This document shows positions 33,698-42,208 of a DNA stretch of 64,000 nucleotides, piece by piece. Numbering within the stretch: the first letter of the stretch is position 1; every line of letters begins with the position of its first letter. The position numbers and the translations under genes were made by a program. The stretch comes from Serinicoccus sediminis. Its GTDB lineage: Bacteria; Actinomycetota; Actinomycetes; Actinomycetales; Dermatophilaceae. The notes below the pieces were generated by a model. That model was not told where the DNA came from, did not search any database, and was given only the letters and a program-made list of their open reading frames with translations. Location of the stretch: the NCBI RefSeq assembly GCF_004153545.1, contig NZ_SDVA01000001.1, positions 124,001 through 188,000 of the forward strand, in the 5' to 3' direction.

Positions 33698-35635
33698 TCA
33701 GCGCACCCCGAACGGCAGGTAGTCGAGCGGTGTCGTCCCGCCCGGCAGCGGCCACCACGACACCATGTCACCGTCCATCAGCGACCAGTACGCCAGACCG
33801 GCCCCGCCCACCAGGAACAGCGTGACGACCACCATCGTCGGCACCCCGGGAGGCACGACCCCGCGCACCACGGTCCTCGACCCGCGCCGCAGCGAGGTGC
33901 TGCCGAGCCCCCACCAGCCCAGCCAGCCTCCGATGAGCGACCCCGTGCCGACGGCGACCGGGTGGCCGAAGCCCACCCCCGGCGCCAGCTCGGTCGTGAC
34001 GAGGAAGCCCGACATCACCATCGCCACCACCGCGGCGATCGCGAGTGGGAGCAGCAGCGACAGCACGGTCGAGAACACCGCGGCGAGCAGGTGCCACGGC
34101 GAGGCCAGCACCGTCATCGGTACGTCGCTGGACCGGTGACCCATCTGGTGCCGCCGCAGCACCAGCCCGGTCAGCGCCCGGTCCACGGTGCGCGCCATGA
34201 CGCCCCACACGGCAAACAGCCCCCAGGCCAGCAGCGGCGCCGCAGCCGCCATCGCGGTGAAGCCGACGAGCATCGCCGCCAGCGTGCCCCGGCGCGCGCT
34301 GCGCCCGATCCTCGGGTCCGGCTGCTGCTCCGGCGCGATCGGGCTCGGCCGCCCCGCGCCCCGGGGGTATGCCGTGACCGCGCCACCCTGGGCGCCGTCC
34401 GGGTAGGGGCGCTGGGCGTCGGCACGGGCAGCGCCCGGGTAGACGCGCTGGTCGGGCTGGGCGGAGGCGGCCGCCCACCGCTGCGCCTCCCTCGGGTCGG
34501 CCGGCCACTGCTGCGGCTCGCGCGCCCACCCCGCCCCGGCGGCACCGGCATACGCACCGGCCGCCTGCCCGTCCCACTGCCTCGTCCTCGGACCGTTCGG
34601 CGCGGCCCGGGTCGGGTCCGGTCGGCGAACCGGCGCGTGCCGGGTCTGCGGCCCCTGCGGCGTCACCTGGGTGGCGTCGGCGCCCCGGTCCACACCCCGC
34701 TCCCCCGCGTCGTGCGGCACCCGCGGCAGCGCACCCGTGACGTCCTGGCCGCGGGCGTACAGCTCCACCGCCTCGAGCACCTCGCGGGCGTCCGGCCGCC
34801 ACGAGGGCTTGGGCGACAGCGCGAGCGCCAGCAGCGGCGCGAGCTCGGGGTCCACCCCGTCCAGCTGCACCCTCCCCCGCACGACCCGGTCCAGCACCAC
34901 CGTCATCGGGCCGCGGCCGAACGGCGGCTCCCCCGACGCCGCGAAGGCCAGGCACGCCGCCCAGCCCCACCAGTCCGTCGCCTCGGTGATGTCGCCGCCG
35001 TCGACGAGCTCGGGCGAGAGGTAGCCCGGGGTGCCCATGACCAGCCCGGTCGAGGTGAGCCGCACGTCGTCGGCCACCTGGGCGATCCCGAAGTCGATGA
35101 CGACCGGGTCCAGCTGGTCGCCGTCGCCCACCAGCAGCACGTTGCCCGGCTTGAGGTCCCGGTGCACGATCCCGACCCCGTGGATCGCCTGCAGCGCGTC
35201 GGCGAGCCCGCGGGCCAGCCGCAGCAGCGCCTCGCGCCCCAGCCCGCCGCGCTCCTCGATGACCACGTCCAGCGGCCGCCCGGGCACGAACTCGGTGACG
35301 ATGTAGGGCGCCGGCCCGTCGACGTCGGCGTCGATGACCGCCGCCACCCGCGGGTGGTTGACCCGGGCCAGGGTGTGCACCTCGCGGCGCAACCGCTCGC
35401 GGGCGCCGTCGTCGTGCGCGATGTGGCTGCGCAGCACCTTGATGGCCACCTCGCGGCCGCGGTCGTCGCACGCTCGCCAGACGACGCCCATACCCCCCTC
35501 GCCGATGCGCTCCTGCAGCGTCCACGGACCGAGCCGCCGGGGGACGACGATCTGCTGGGTGTCCGCGGAGCCGTCGCCGGAGTGCACCGGGCGGGTCACG
35601 TCCGGGTGGGTCGAGCGCGGCATCTCGGTGGTCAC
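33698..35635 (-). CDS. membrane-associated serine/threonine protein kinase
   Basis: The 645-residue protein begins with a bacterial Hanks-type kinase domain: 'ERIGEGGMGVVW' (glycine loop), 'VAIKVL' (Lys), 'IVHRDLKPGNVLLV' (catalytic loop) and 'VVIDFGIAQ' (DFG). A Pro/Gln/Ala-rich disordered region follows (about 290-430), then at least four hydrophobic segments at the C-terminus ('LVGFTAMAAAAPLLAWGLFA', 'VPTMVVVTLFLVGGAGLAYW'). No PASTA domains are present. GTG 35635 sits 7 nt after a TACCGT -10 box; GTG 35644 lies inside that box, and ATG 35623 is possible. Targets are unknown. Confidence 0.88.
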   Translation of the reverse strand: MTTEMPRSTHPDVTRPVHSGDGSADTQQIVVPRRLGPWTLQERIGEGGMGVVWRACDDRGREVAIKVLRSHIAHDDGARERLRREVHTLARVNHPRVAAVIDADVDGPAPYIVTEFVPGRPLDVVIEERGGLGREALLRLARGLADALQAIHGVGIVHRDLKPGNVLLVGDGDQLDPVVIDFGIAQVADDVRLTSTGLVMGTPGYLSPELVDGGDITEATDWWGWAACLAFAASGEPPFGRGPMTVVLDRVVRGRVQLDGVDPELAPLLALALSPKPSWRPDAREVLEAVELYARGQDVTGALPRVPHDAGERGVDRGADATQVTPQGPQTRHAPVRRPDPTRAAPNGPRTRQWDGQAAGAYAGAAGAGWAREPQQWPADPREAQRWAAASAQPDQRVYPGAARADAQRPYPDGAQGGAVTAYPRGAGRPSPIAPEQQPDPRIGRSARRGTLAAMLVGFTAMAAAAPLLAWGLFAVWGVMARTVDRALTGLVLRRHQMGHRSSDVPMTVLASPWHLLAAVFSTVLSLLLPLAIAAVVAMVMSGFLVTTELAPGVGFGHPVAVGTGSLIGGWLGWWGLGSTSLRRGSRTVVRGVVPPGVPTMVVVTLFLVGGAGLAYWSLMDGDMVSWWPLPGGTTPLDYLPFGVR

Positions 35636-35642
35636 GTACTCC

Positions 35643-35648
35643 ACGGTA
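35643..35648 (-). promoter_or_regulatory. -10 box for leaderless kinase gene
   Basis: TACCGT on the minus strand is followed by seven bases and the GTG at 35635. Confidence 0.45.
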
Positions 35649-35834
35649 GGGGCTCTTCCTGGATCTCACATGGCTGTCCGGCGACCCGGTGTGGCGGACG
35701 CGCGAGCATCCATCGGCCACGGGGCCTGCTCCGGGGTGGAACGAGCGAGGGGGGTGCCGGGTTCCCCGACGTCCGCGTCGCGCACCTCGTAGGCTGACCA
35801 CCGACCAACGGACGACGCACCTGGAGGTATGTCG

Positions 35835-37304
35835 ATGGGTTCGAGCACCAGGTACGACCTCGTCATCGCGGCGAACCGGCTGCCGGTGGACCAGCACACC
35901 ACCCCGGACGGCAGCACCGAGTGGCGCACCGCCCCCGGCGGGCTGGTCACCGCCATGGACTCGGTGATGCGCGGCTGGGACGGTGACGCCGCCTGGGTGG
36001 GCTGGCCCGGCTTCCCCGGGGAGGCCCCCGAGCCCTTCGACGAGGGCAAGCTGCGGCTGCACCCGGTGCCGCTGTCGGCCCAGGAGCTCTCCGACTACTA
36101 CGAGGGCTTCTCCAACGACACCCTGTGGCCGCTCTACCACGACGTCATCGTCCCGCCGACCTTCCACCGCTCGTGGTGGACCTGCTACCGGGCGGTCAAC
36201 CAGCGGTTCGCCGACGCGGTCTGCGAGGTCGCCGCCGAGGGCGCGACCGTGTGGGTCCACGACTACCAGCTGCAGCTCGTCCCCGCCCTGGTCCGGGACA
36301 AGCGCCCCGACGTGCGGATCGGCTGGTTCAACCACATCCCCTTCCCCCCGGTCGAGCTCTTCGCCCAGCTCCCCTGGCGCGAGAGCATCCTGCGCGGGCT
36401 GCTCGGTGCCGACTTCCTCGGTTTCCAGCGCCCCGACGACGCTCGCAACTTCGCCCGCTCCTGCCGCACCGTGCTGGGAGCCACCGCCCGCGGCGAGAAG
36501 GTCGAGTGGCAGGGCACCGACGACGACCGCCTCGGCGCCTCGCCCCGGACGGTGCGCGCCGCCGCCGTGCCCATCTCCATCGACGCCGCCGGGTTCCGCG
36601 AGCTCGCCGACTCCGACGCGGTCCGGGAACGGGCCGAGGAGATCCGCGAGTCGCTGGGCAACCCGGAGGTCGTGCTGCTCGGGGTGGACCGCCTCGACTA
36701 CACCAAGGGCATCCGGCACCGCCTGCGGGCCATCGGGGAGCTCTTCGACGACGGTGCGATCAGCCCCGACCAGGTGACCTTCATCCAGGTGGCGACGCCG
36801 AGCCGGGAGCGGGTCCAGGCCTACCGCACCCTGCGCGAGCAGATCGAGGGCACCGTCGGCCGCATCAACGGCGACGTCTCCCACCTCGGCGCCACCGCGA
36901 TCCACTACCTGCACCAGTCCTACGGCAGGGAGGAGATGGCCGCGCTCTACCGGGTCGCCGACGTCATGCTCATCACCCCGCTGCGCGACGGCATGAACCT
37001 CGTCGCCAAGGAGTACGTCACCGCCCGCCACGACGGCAAGGGCGCCCTCGTGCTCTCCGAGTTCACCGGCGCCGCGGAGGAGATGCCGCAGGCCTACCGC
37101 TGCAACCCGCACGACATCGCCGGGCTCAAGGAGACCATCCTGCGCGCCATCAACGACGAGCCGGCGGAGAAGGAGCGGCGCATGCGGGCGCTGCGCCGCC
37201 GGGTGCGCAAGCACGACGTGCAGACCTGGGCGGCAGACTTCCTCGCCGGCCTCGAGGCCGCACCCGAGCGCCCCTCCCGCAGTGCCGGGAAGGCCCAGGC
37301 GTGA
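35835..37304 (+). CDS. otsA: trehalose-6-phosphate synthase OtsA
   Basis: The 489-residue GT20 enzyme joins UDP- or ADP-glucose and glucose-6-phosphate to give trehalose-6-phosphate in the cytoplasm. Family blocks are 'LVIAANRLPVD' near residue 9, 'VWVHDYQLQLVPALVRDKRP' near 139, 'HIPFPPVELF', 'GVDRLDYTKGIRHRL' near 284 and 'PLRDGMNLVAKEYVTAR' near 383. The ATG at 35829 is one base after a GGAGG; the in-frame ATG at 35835 has a normal spacing of 7 and is preferred. A TAGGCT -10 box lies at 35790-35795. Stop overlaps otsB by GTGA. Confidence 0.95.
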   Translation: MGSSTRYDLVIAANRLPVDQHTTPDGSTEWRTAPGGLVTAMDSVMRGWDGDAAWVGWPGFPGEAPEPFDEGKLRLHPVPLSAQELSDYYEGFSNDTLWPLYHDVIVPPTFHRSWWTCYRAVNQRFADAVCEVAAEGATVWVHDYQLQLVPALVRDKRPDVRIGWFNHIPFPPVELFAQLPWRESILRGLLGADFLGFQRPDDARNFARSCRTVLGATARGEKVEWQGTDDDRLGASPRTVRAAAVPISIDAAGFRELADSDAVRERAEEIRESLGNPEVVLLGVDRLDYTKGIRHRLRAIGELFDDGAISPDQVTFIQVATPSRERVQAYRTLREQIEGTVGRINGDVSHLGATAIHYLHQSYGREEMAALYRVADVMLITPLRDGMNLVAKEYVTARHDGKGALVLSEFTGAAEEMPQAYRCNPHDIAGLKETILRAINDEPAEKERRMRALRRRVRKHDVQTWAADFLAGLEAAPERPSRSAGKAQA

Positions 37305-38110
37305 GTCGGTCGCCCGAGCTCGACCGGGCGCTCGCCGACTTCGCCGCCCACCAGCGGGTGCTCGTCGCCACCGACTTCGACGGCGTGCTGGCCCCCCTGG
37401 TCCTGGACCCGATGGACTCCCGCCCGGTCGACGGGGGTATGCCGGCGCTCGCCGCGCTCGCCGACCTCCCCGGGACGACGGTGGCGGTGGTCAGCGGCCG
37501 CGCCCTCGAGCCGCTGCGCGAGCTCTCCGGCGCCGACCCCGACGGCCCGCTCGTGCTCATCGGCAGCCACGGGGCGGAGGACTCCCGGTCCGACGGCGGG
37601 CTGGCCCTCGACGACGACCAGCACGCGCTGCTGGAGACCCTCGACGAGGACCTCGCCGCCCTCCGCGAGGAGCACCCCGGCCTGCGCGTGGAGGAGAAGC
37701 CGGCCGGCCGGGTCGTGCACACCCGGGGCCTCCCCGACGACGAGGCGCACGCCGCCCTGGACGCCGCCCAGGAGCTGGGGGCACGGCATACCGCCCTCGA
37801 GGTGACGCCGGGCAAGGGCGTCGTCGAGCTCGCTGTCGCGCACGTCGGCAAGGGCGTCGCGCTCGTGGCCCTGGCCGACGAGCTGGGTGCGCAGGCGGTG
37901 TTCTACGCGGGCGACGACCTCACCGACGAGCACGGGTTCGAGGCGCTCGCCGACGACGCGGACGCCGACCGGGCGGCGCGCCGGCTGACCGTGCGGGTCG
38001 GCGACGGCGACACCCTGGCCCGCTTCCGGGTGGCCGACGAGGAGGCGATGGTGGACCTGCTCGAGGCCCTGCTCGCCGCCCGCCGCGACCGCGGGCCCCG
38101 CCCGTCCTGA
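37301..38110 (+). CDS. otsB: trehalose-6-phosphate phosphatase OtsB
   Basis: The 269-residue HAD-superfamily phosphatase has the nucleophile motif 'VATDFDGVLAPLV' near residue 23, 'VAVVSGRALEPLRE' (motif II), 'EVTPGKGVVELAVAHVGKG' (motif III Lys region) and 'AVFYAGDDLTDEHGFEAL' (motif IV). It dephosphorylates trehalose-6-phosphate made by OtsA. The GTG start overlaps the otsA stop, so both enzymes are made together, giving trehalose for osmotic or desiccation protection. The frame is open upstream through otsA but that part is antisense-like noise. Confidence 0.93.
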   Translation: MSRSPELDRALADFAAHQRVLVATDFDGVLAPLVLDPMDSRPVDGGMPALAALADLPGTTVAVVSGRALEPLRELSGADPDGPLVLIGSHGAEDSRSDGGLALDDDQHALLETLDEDLAALREEHPGLRVEEKPAGRVVHTRGLPDDEAHAALDAAQELGARHTALEVTPGKGVVELAVAHVGKGVALVALADELGAQAVFYAGDDLTDEHGFEALADDADADRAARRLTVRVGDGDTLARFRVADEEAMVDLLEALLAARRDRGPRPS

Positions 38111-38122
38111 CCCCTCCCTTTC

Positions 38123-38212
38123 CCACCGAGCGCCGCGAATGGTTGCCCTCCCCACCCACCGAGCGCCGCGAATGGTTGCCCTCCCCACCCACCGAGCGCC
38201 GCGAATGGTTGC
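38123..38212. repeat. tandem repeat array 1 (3 units, 33-bp period)
   Basis: Three units start at 38123, 38156 and 38189. Each contains ACCGAGCGCCGCGAATGGTT, with a 9-bp C-rich spacer between the 24-base cores. The core is an imperfect dyad (ACC...CGC-C-GCG...GGT). The array fills the gap between the convergent otsB and lacI genes. The same core recurs in array 2, and a diverged inverted form in array 3. Confidence 0.9.
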
Positions 38213-38234
38213 TCACCGAGCGGTTGGAGCGCTC

Positions 38235-39305
38235 TCAGCGCCGGACCGGCCCCGTGGACTCCCGCAGGATGAGCTCGGGGTCGAAGAGGTACTCCCGCCG
38301 GTCCACCGGCTCCCCCGCGATCTCCTCGAGCACGGCCGTGACCGCCGCCTCCGCCATGCCCACGACGTCCATCCGGACCGTCGTCAGCGGCGGGTCGACG
38401 AAGGTCATGAACGGCACGTCGTCACCGCCGACGACCGAGAGGTCCCCCGGCACGGTCAGCCCCAGCTGCCCGGCGGCGCGCATCACGCCGAGCGCCATGA
38501 CGTCCGAGCCGCAGACGATGCCGGTCGCCCCGGCCTCGATGAGCTGCCGGCCCGCTGCCGCGCCGCCCTCGACCGAGAACAGGGTCGTGCAGATGAGCTC
38601 GTCGAGATCCACCCCGTCGCTGCCGTCCAGGTCCGCCATCGCCGCCCGGAAGCCCTCGATGCGCCGCTGGACGGGGACGTACCGCGCCGGGCCGGTCGCG
38701 AAGCCGATGCGGGTATGCCCGAGGTCGCGCAGGTGCCGCACCGCCAGCCGCATCGACGCATGGTCGTCGTGGCTGATGAAGGTCGCGTCGACGCCCTCGC
38801 GGTAGCCGTTGACCAGGGCGATCGGCAGGCCCCGGTCGCGCAGCGCGGTGTAACGCTCGATGCCGGCCCGGCTGTCGGCGTGGTAGCCGCTGACGAAGAC
38901 GATGGCCGAGACGCCCCGGTCCAGCAGCATCTGGACGTACTCGTCCTCGTGCACCCCGCCCGGCGTCTGGGTGCACAGCACCGGGGTGAAGCCGGCCGCC
39001 GCCATCTGCGTCTCGATGGACTGGGCGAACATCGGGAAGACGGGGTTGGTCAGCTCGGGGGTGATGAGCCCGACCAGCCCGGCGCTGTTGCGCGAGAGCT
39101 TGCTGGGCCGCTCGTAGCCGAGGACGTCCACCGCGGTGAGCACCGCCTGCCGGGTCGCCACCGCCACCCCGGGCTTGTCGTTGAGCACGCGGCTGACCGT
39201 CGCCTCGCTCACCCCCGCGTACGCCGCGAGGTCGGCGAGCCGGCCCCGCGGGGTGCCCGCGCCCTCGCCGGCACCCGGGCGCACAGGAGTGGGTGTGCTG
39301 CTCAC
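38235..39305 (-). CDS. LacI-family regulator of the maltodextrin locus (MalR-like)
   Basis: The 356-residue LacI-type regulator has an HTH ('LADLAAYAGVSEATVSRVLN' near residue 23), hinge and a sugar-sensing domain ('LVGLITPELTNPVFPMFAQS' near 77; 'TGIVCGSDVMALGVMRAAGQ' near 263). The GTG at 39305 overlaps the stop of the upstream GH13 gene (GTGA), so it belongs to the mal operon and likely represses it through the TTGCAA-type palindrome before malE. An in-frame extension to 39368 inside the GH13 gene is not needed. Confidence 0.88.
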   Translation of the reverse strand: MSSTPTPVRPGAGEGAGTPRGRLADLAAYAGVSEATVSRVLNDKPGVAVATRQAVLTAVDVLGYERPSKLSRNSAGLVGLITPELTNPVFPMFAQSIETQMAAAGFTPVLCTQTPGGVHEDEYVQMLLDRGVSAIVFVSGYHADSRAGIERYTALRDRGLPIALVNGYREGVDATFISHDDHASMRLAVRHLRDLGHTRIGFATGPARYVPVQRRIEGFRAAMADLDGSDGVDLDELICTTLFSVEGGAAAGRQLIEAGATGIVCGSDVMALGVMRAAGQLGLTVPGDLSVVGGDDVPFMTFVDPPLTTVRMDVVGMAEAAVTAVLEEIAGEPVDRREYLFDPELILRESTGPVRR

Positions 39306-41236
39306 CAACCACCTCGGTAGTTCTCGGGCACCGGCTCCCAGGCCGGTGCGTCGGTCGCCCAGGTCCACACCTGCACGGTCGGGCCCTGCGCGCTGACCCG
39401 CACGCCGCCGCCGGACACGTCGAGCGCTCCGGTATGCGGCGCGCGCCCCTGCGCGTCGCCCGCCCCGGGCACCTGGGTGACCGGGATGACGACGGTGTCG
39501 TGGGCCGCCCGCGCGACGTGCACGAGGGCGGTCTGCTCCGGGTGCTCCCGCAGGAACACCATGACGTCACCCTCAGCATAGAGCCAGCGCAGGCCACCGC
39601 CCCAGAGGGCCGGGCTGTCGTGCCGCAGCGCGATGAGGGCGCGGTAGTGCTCGACGAGCCCGGCGTCCCACAGCCCGTCGTCGGTGTCCCGCGACGCCCA
39701 GGGCATGGGCCGGCGCCCGTCCTCCCCGAAGTCGCCCGGCATCCCGATCTCGTCGCCGTAGGTGATCATCGGGATGCCCGGCAGGGTGAGCAGCAGGCCG
39801 GCGGCGACCTTGACCTGCTCCACGTCGTCGCCGACCAGCGTGCGCACCCGGGTGGTGTCGTGCGACCCGACGAGGGTCATCGAGTGGGTCCACGTCCGCC
39901 AGGACACGAGCGAGCCGAAGTCGCGCATCGTCTCGGCCACCAGCTCGGCCCCGAGCCGGGGCACCTGCAGCGGGCTGCCGAGGAACTTGGGCGCGAAGTC
40001 CGCCGCCCGCAGCCAGGTCCACACCGGACGGGTGAAGCCGGAGTAGTTCATCACCCCGTGCCAGCCGTCGCCGTCGACGTCCCGGCTGTGGTCGTGGGTG
40101 TGCTCGGCGACCAGCAGGCCCTGCCCGCCGGTCGCCCGGTCCACCGCGGCCCGGGTCTCCCGCGCCACCTGGTGGGTGAGGTCGGCGCCCTTGTAGCGCC
40201 CGGTCATGTTGGCGACGTCGACCCGCCAGGAGTCGAAGCCGTGCCCCTCGCCCAGCCACCGCTCGATGACGGACTCCGGCCCCTCGGTGAGCCGCTGGCG
40301 CAGCGCCGGGTTCGCGTGGTCCAGCTTGGGCAGGCTCTCGACGCCCAGCCAGGTCACCCACTCCCCCGGCCGGGCGTCGTCGCGGACGTACCAGGACGCG
40401 AACTCGCCGTCCGGGTCCTGGCGCGCGGCGGCATACCACTCGTGCGCGTCGCCGGTGTGGTTGGTGGTGATGTCGCCCATGAGGCGTATGCCGCGCTCGT
40501 GCGCCGCCTCCTGCAGCCGCAGCAGCGCCGCGTCACCGCCGAGCACCGGGTCGACCGCCTCGAAGGTCGAGGCGTCGTAGCGGTGGTTGGACCGGGCCGG
40601 GAAGACCGGGGTGAGGTAGAGCACGTCCACGCCGAGGTCGACGAGGTGGTCCAGCCGCTCCCGCGCGCCGTCGAGGGTGCCGCCGAAGACCTGCGCCGGG
40701 TTGTCCCCGCGGCCGGTGGCCACCGGGTCGTCCCAGCGGGCCGGGACCGCCCAGTCGGGCAGGTCGGCCCGCGGGCCGCCGGGGTCGCCGACCGGCTCCA
40801 CGCCCTCGTCGCGGGCGAACCGGTCCGGGAAGACCTGGTAGACGACCGCCCGCTGCGCCCACCCCGGCGGCGGCGCGTGGGTGACGAGGCGGAAGTCGCT
40901 GGTGTCGGGCACGTCGCGCAGGTGCACGCCGGTGCCGTTGAGCCAGCGGTATGCCGGCACGCCCTCCGCGTCGCTCTGCAGCAGGAACCGGTAGGTGGTC
41001 ACCGGGTTGTGGCAGAGCACCTCGCCCTGCCACCAGTCCTCGTCCTCGGTGCGCCGCACGACCCGCGCGTCGGTGAAGAACTGCTCGCCGTCCGGGGTGG
41101 TGCGCACGTGCACGGCGCCCACCGCCGCGGCGCGCGGCACCCGCACCCGCACCCGCACCACCGCGCCGGGCGCGGGGTGCTGGTCGCTGACGTAGAGCGG
41201 TGACCCGTCGTGGTGAGGATCGACCGCCCGGCTCAC
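39302..41236 (-). CDS. GH13 maltodextrin-degrading enzyme (neopullulanase/cyclomaltodextrinase-like)
   Basis: The 644-residue enzyme has an N-terminal beta domain of about 110 residues, resembling the CBM34 of neopullulanase-type enzymes. The amylase barrel starts 'GWAQRAVVYQVFPDRFARDE'. Catalytic sites are visible: 'GFDSWRVDVANMTG' (nucleophile Asp), 'LLVAEHTHDHS' (acid/base Glu) and 'LVGSHDTTRV' (Asp). Without a signal peptide it would cut imported maltodextrins in the cytoplasm. GTG 41236 overlaps the malG stop by GTGA. The frame continues upstream in another frame of malG but is not coding. Confidence 0.9.
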   Translation of the reverse strand: MSRAVDPHHDGSPLYVSDQHPAPGAVVRVRVRVPRAAAVGAVHVRTTPDGEQFFTDARVVRRTEDEDWWQGEVLCHNPVTTYRFLLQSDAEGVPAYRWLNGTGVHLRDVPDTSDFRLVTHAPPPGWAQRAVVYQVFPDRFARDEGVEPVGDPGGPRADLPDWAVPARWDDPVATGRGDNPAQVFGGTLDGARERLDHLVDLGVDVLYLTPVFPARSNHRYDASTFEAVDPVLGGDAALLRLQEAAHERGIRLMGDITTNHTGDAHEWYAAARQDPDGEFASWYVRDDARPGEWVTWLGVESLPKLDHANPALRQRLTEGPESVIERWLGEGHGFDSWRVDVANMTGRYKGADLTHQVARETRAAVDRATGGQGLLVAEHTHDHSRDVDGDGWHGVMNYSGFTRPVWTWLRAADFAPKFLGSPLQVPRLGAELVAETMRDFGSLVSWRTWTHSMTLVGSHDTTRVRTLVGDDVEQVKVAAGLLLTLPGIPMITYGDEIGMPGDFGEDGRRPMPWASRDTDDGLWDAGLVEHYRALIALRHDSPALWGGGLRWLYAEGDVMVFLREHPEQTALVHVARAAHDTVVIPVTQVPGAGDAQGRAPHTGALDVSGGGVRVSAQGPTVQVWTWATDAPAWEPVPENYRGGW

Positions 41237-42207
41237 TTGACCGAGCCCGCGGTCATGCCGCCGATGAGCAGGCGCTGCAGGCTGAGGTACACGAGCACCA
41301 CGGGCAGCGAGGCCAGGAGCGCACCGGCGACGAACTGGCCGAAGTACTCGTTCTGGTTGGCGTTGCGCGTCGCGTAGAGGCCGACGGCCAGGGTCTGGTC
41401 GTCCGCCTGGGTGAGGAAGATGCTGGCGAGCAGGAACTCGCCCCACAGCCCGACGAAGGCGAGGATGCCGACGGTGGCGAGGATCGGGCGCACCAGCGGC
41501 AGGATGATGGTGAAGAAGACGCGGGCGTGGCTCGCACCGTCGATCTTCGCCGCCTCGTCCAGCTCCCGCGGGATGGTGTCGAAGTAGCCCTTGAACAGCC
41601 AGATGTTGGCGCCCATCGCCCCGCCCAGGTAGACGAGCAGCAGGCCCCACAGGGTGTTGAGGCCGATCTGCGGGATGACCTCGCCGACCGTGGCGAAGGT
41701 GATGTAGATCGCCACGAAGGCCAGCAGGGCGGGGAACATCTGCACGAGCAGGATGAAGAGCAGCCCGAACCGGCGGCCGGTCCAGCGGAGCCGGGAGAAG
41801 GCGTAGGCCGCCGCGGCACCCAGGACGAGGGTCGCCAGGGTGGCGACGCCGCAGATGATGAGCGAGTTCTTGTACCACGTCCAGTACGGCCGGGCGGGGT
41901 CGTTGAAGAGGGCGTCGAAGTTGCGCAGCCCGAACCGGGTGGGCAGCAGCCCCGAGGTCGACAGCGTGCCCGCGTTGTTGAACGCCGAGGAGACGATGAA
42001 GACGATCGGGAAGAGGGCGAAGGCCAGCGCCAGCAGGGCCAGCGCGTGCCGCCACCACACCGCCCGGAAGGAGGTCTGCCGTGACTTCCGGGTGACCGTG
42101 TAGACGTCGGCCGAGGCGGTGCCGAGCTGGCCGCCGCGGCCGCGGTCGCTGCCGTGGGCGTCGACCGACCCGAGGGTGCTGCTGGTGGGGTCCTGGGGAG
42201 AAGTCAT
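41233..42207 (-). CDS. malG: maltose/maltodextrin ABC permease MalG
   Basis: The 324-residue permease has a cytoplasmic Ser/Gly-rich N-terminus of about 50 residues and then six predicted membrane segments beginning 'HALALLALAFALFPIVFIVS'. The EAA loop near residue 225 is 'PRELDEAAKIDGASHARVFF'. It pairs with MalF to form the channel of a carbohydrate importer. It starts one base after the malF stop and its stop overlaps the GH13 start. Confidence 0.92.
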   Translation of the reverse strand: MTSPQDPTSSTLGSVDAHGSDRGRGGQLGTASADVYTVTRKSRQTSFRAVWWRHALALLALAFALFPIVFIVSSAFNNAGTLSTSGLLPTRFGLRNFDALFNDPARPYWTWYKNSLIICGVATLATLVLGAAAAYAFSRLRWTGRRFGLLFILLVQMFPALLAFVAIYITFATVGEVIPQIGLNTLWGLLLVYLGGAMGANIWLFKGYFDTIPRELDEAAKIDGASHARVFFTIILPLVRPILATVGILAFVGLWGEFLLASIFLTQADDQTLAVGLYATRNANQNEYFGQFVAGALLASLPVVLVYLSLQRLLIGGMTAGSVK

Positions 42208-42208
42208 G

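Noticed and set aside
33768-37214. Very long minus-strand open frame (over 1,100 codons) across the kinase and otsA genes
   Set aside because: It is an antisense frame created by high GC over genes with clear family matches; its translation is Arg/Pro/Gly-rich without any domain.
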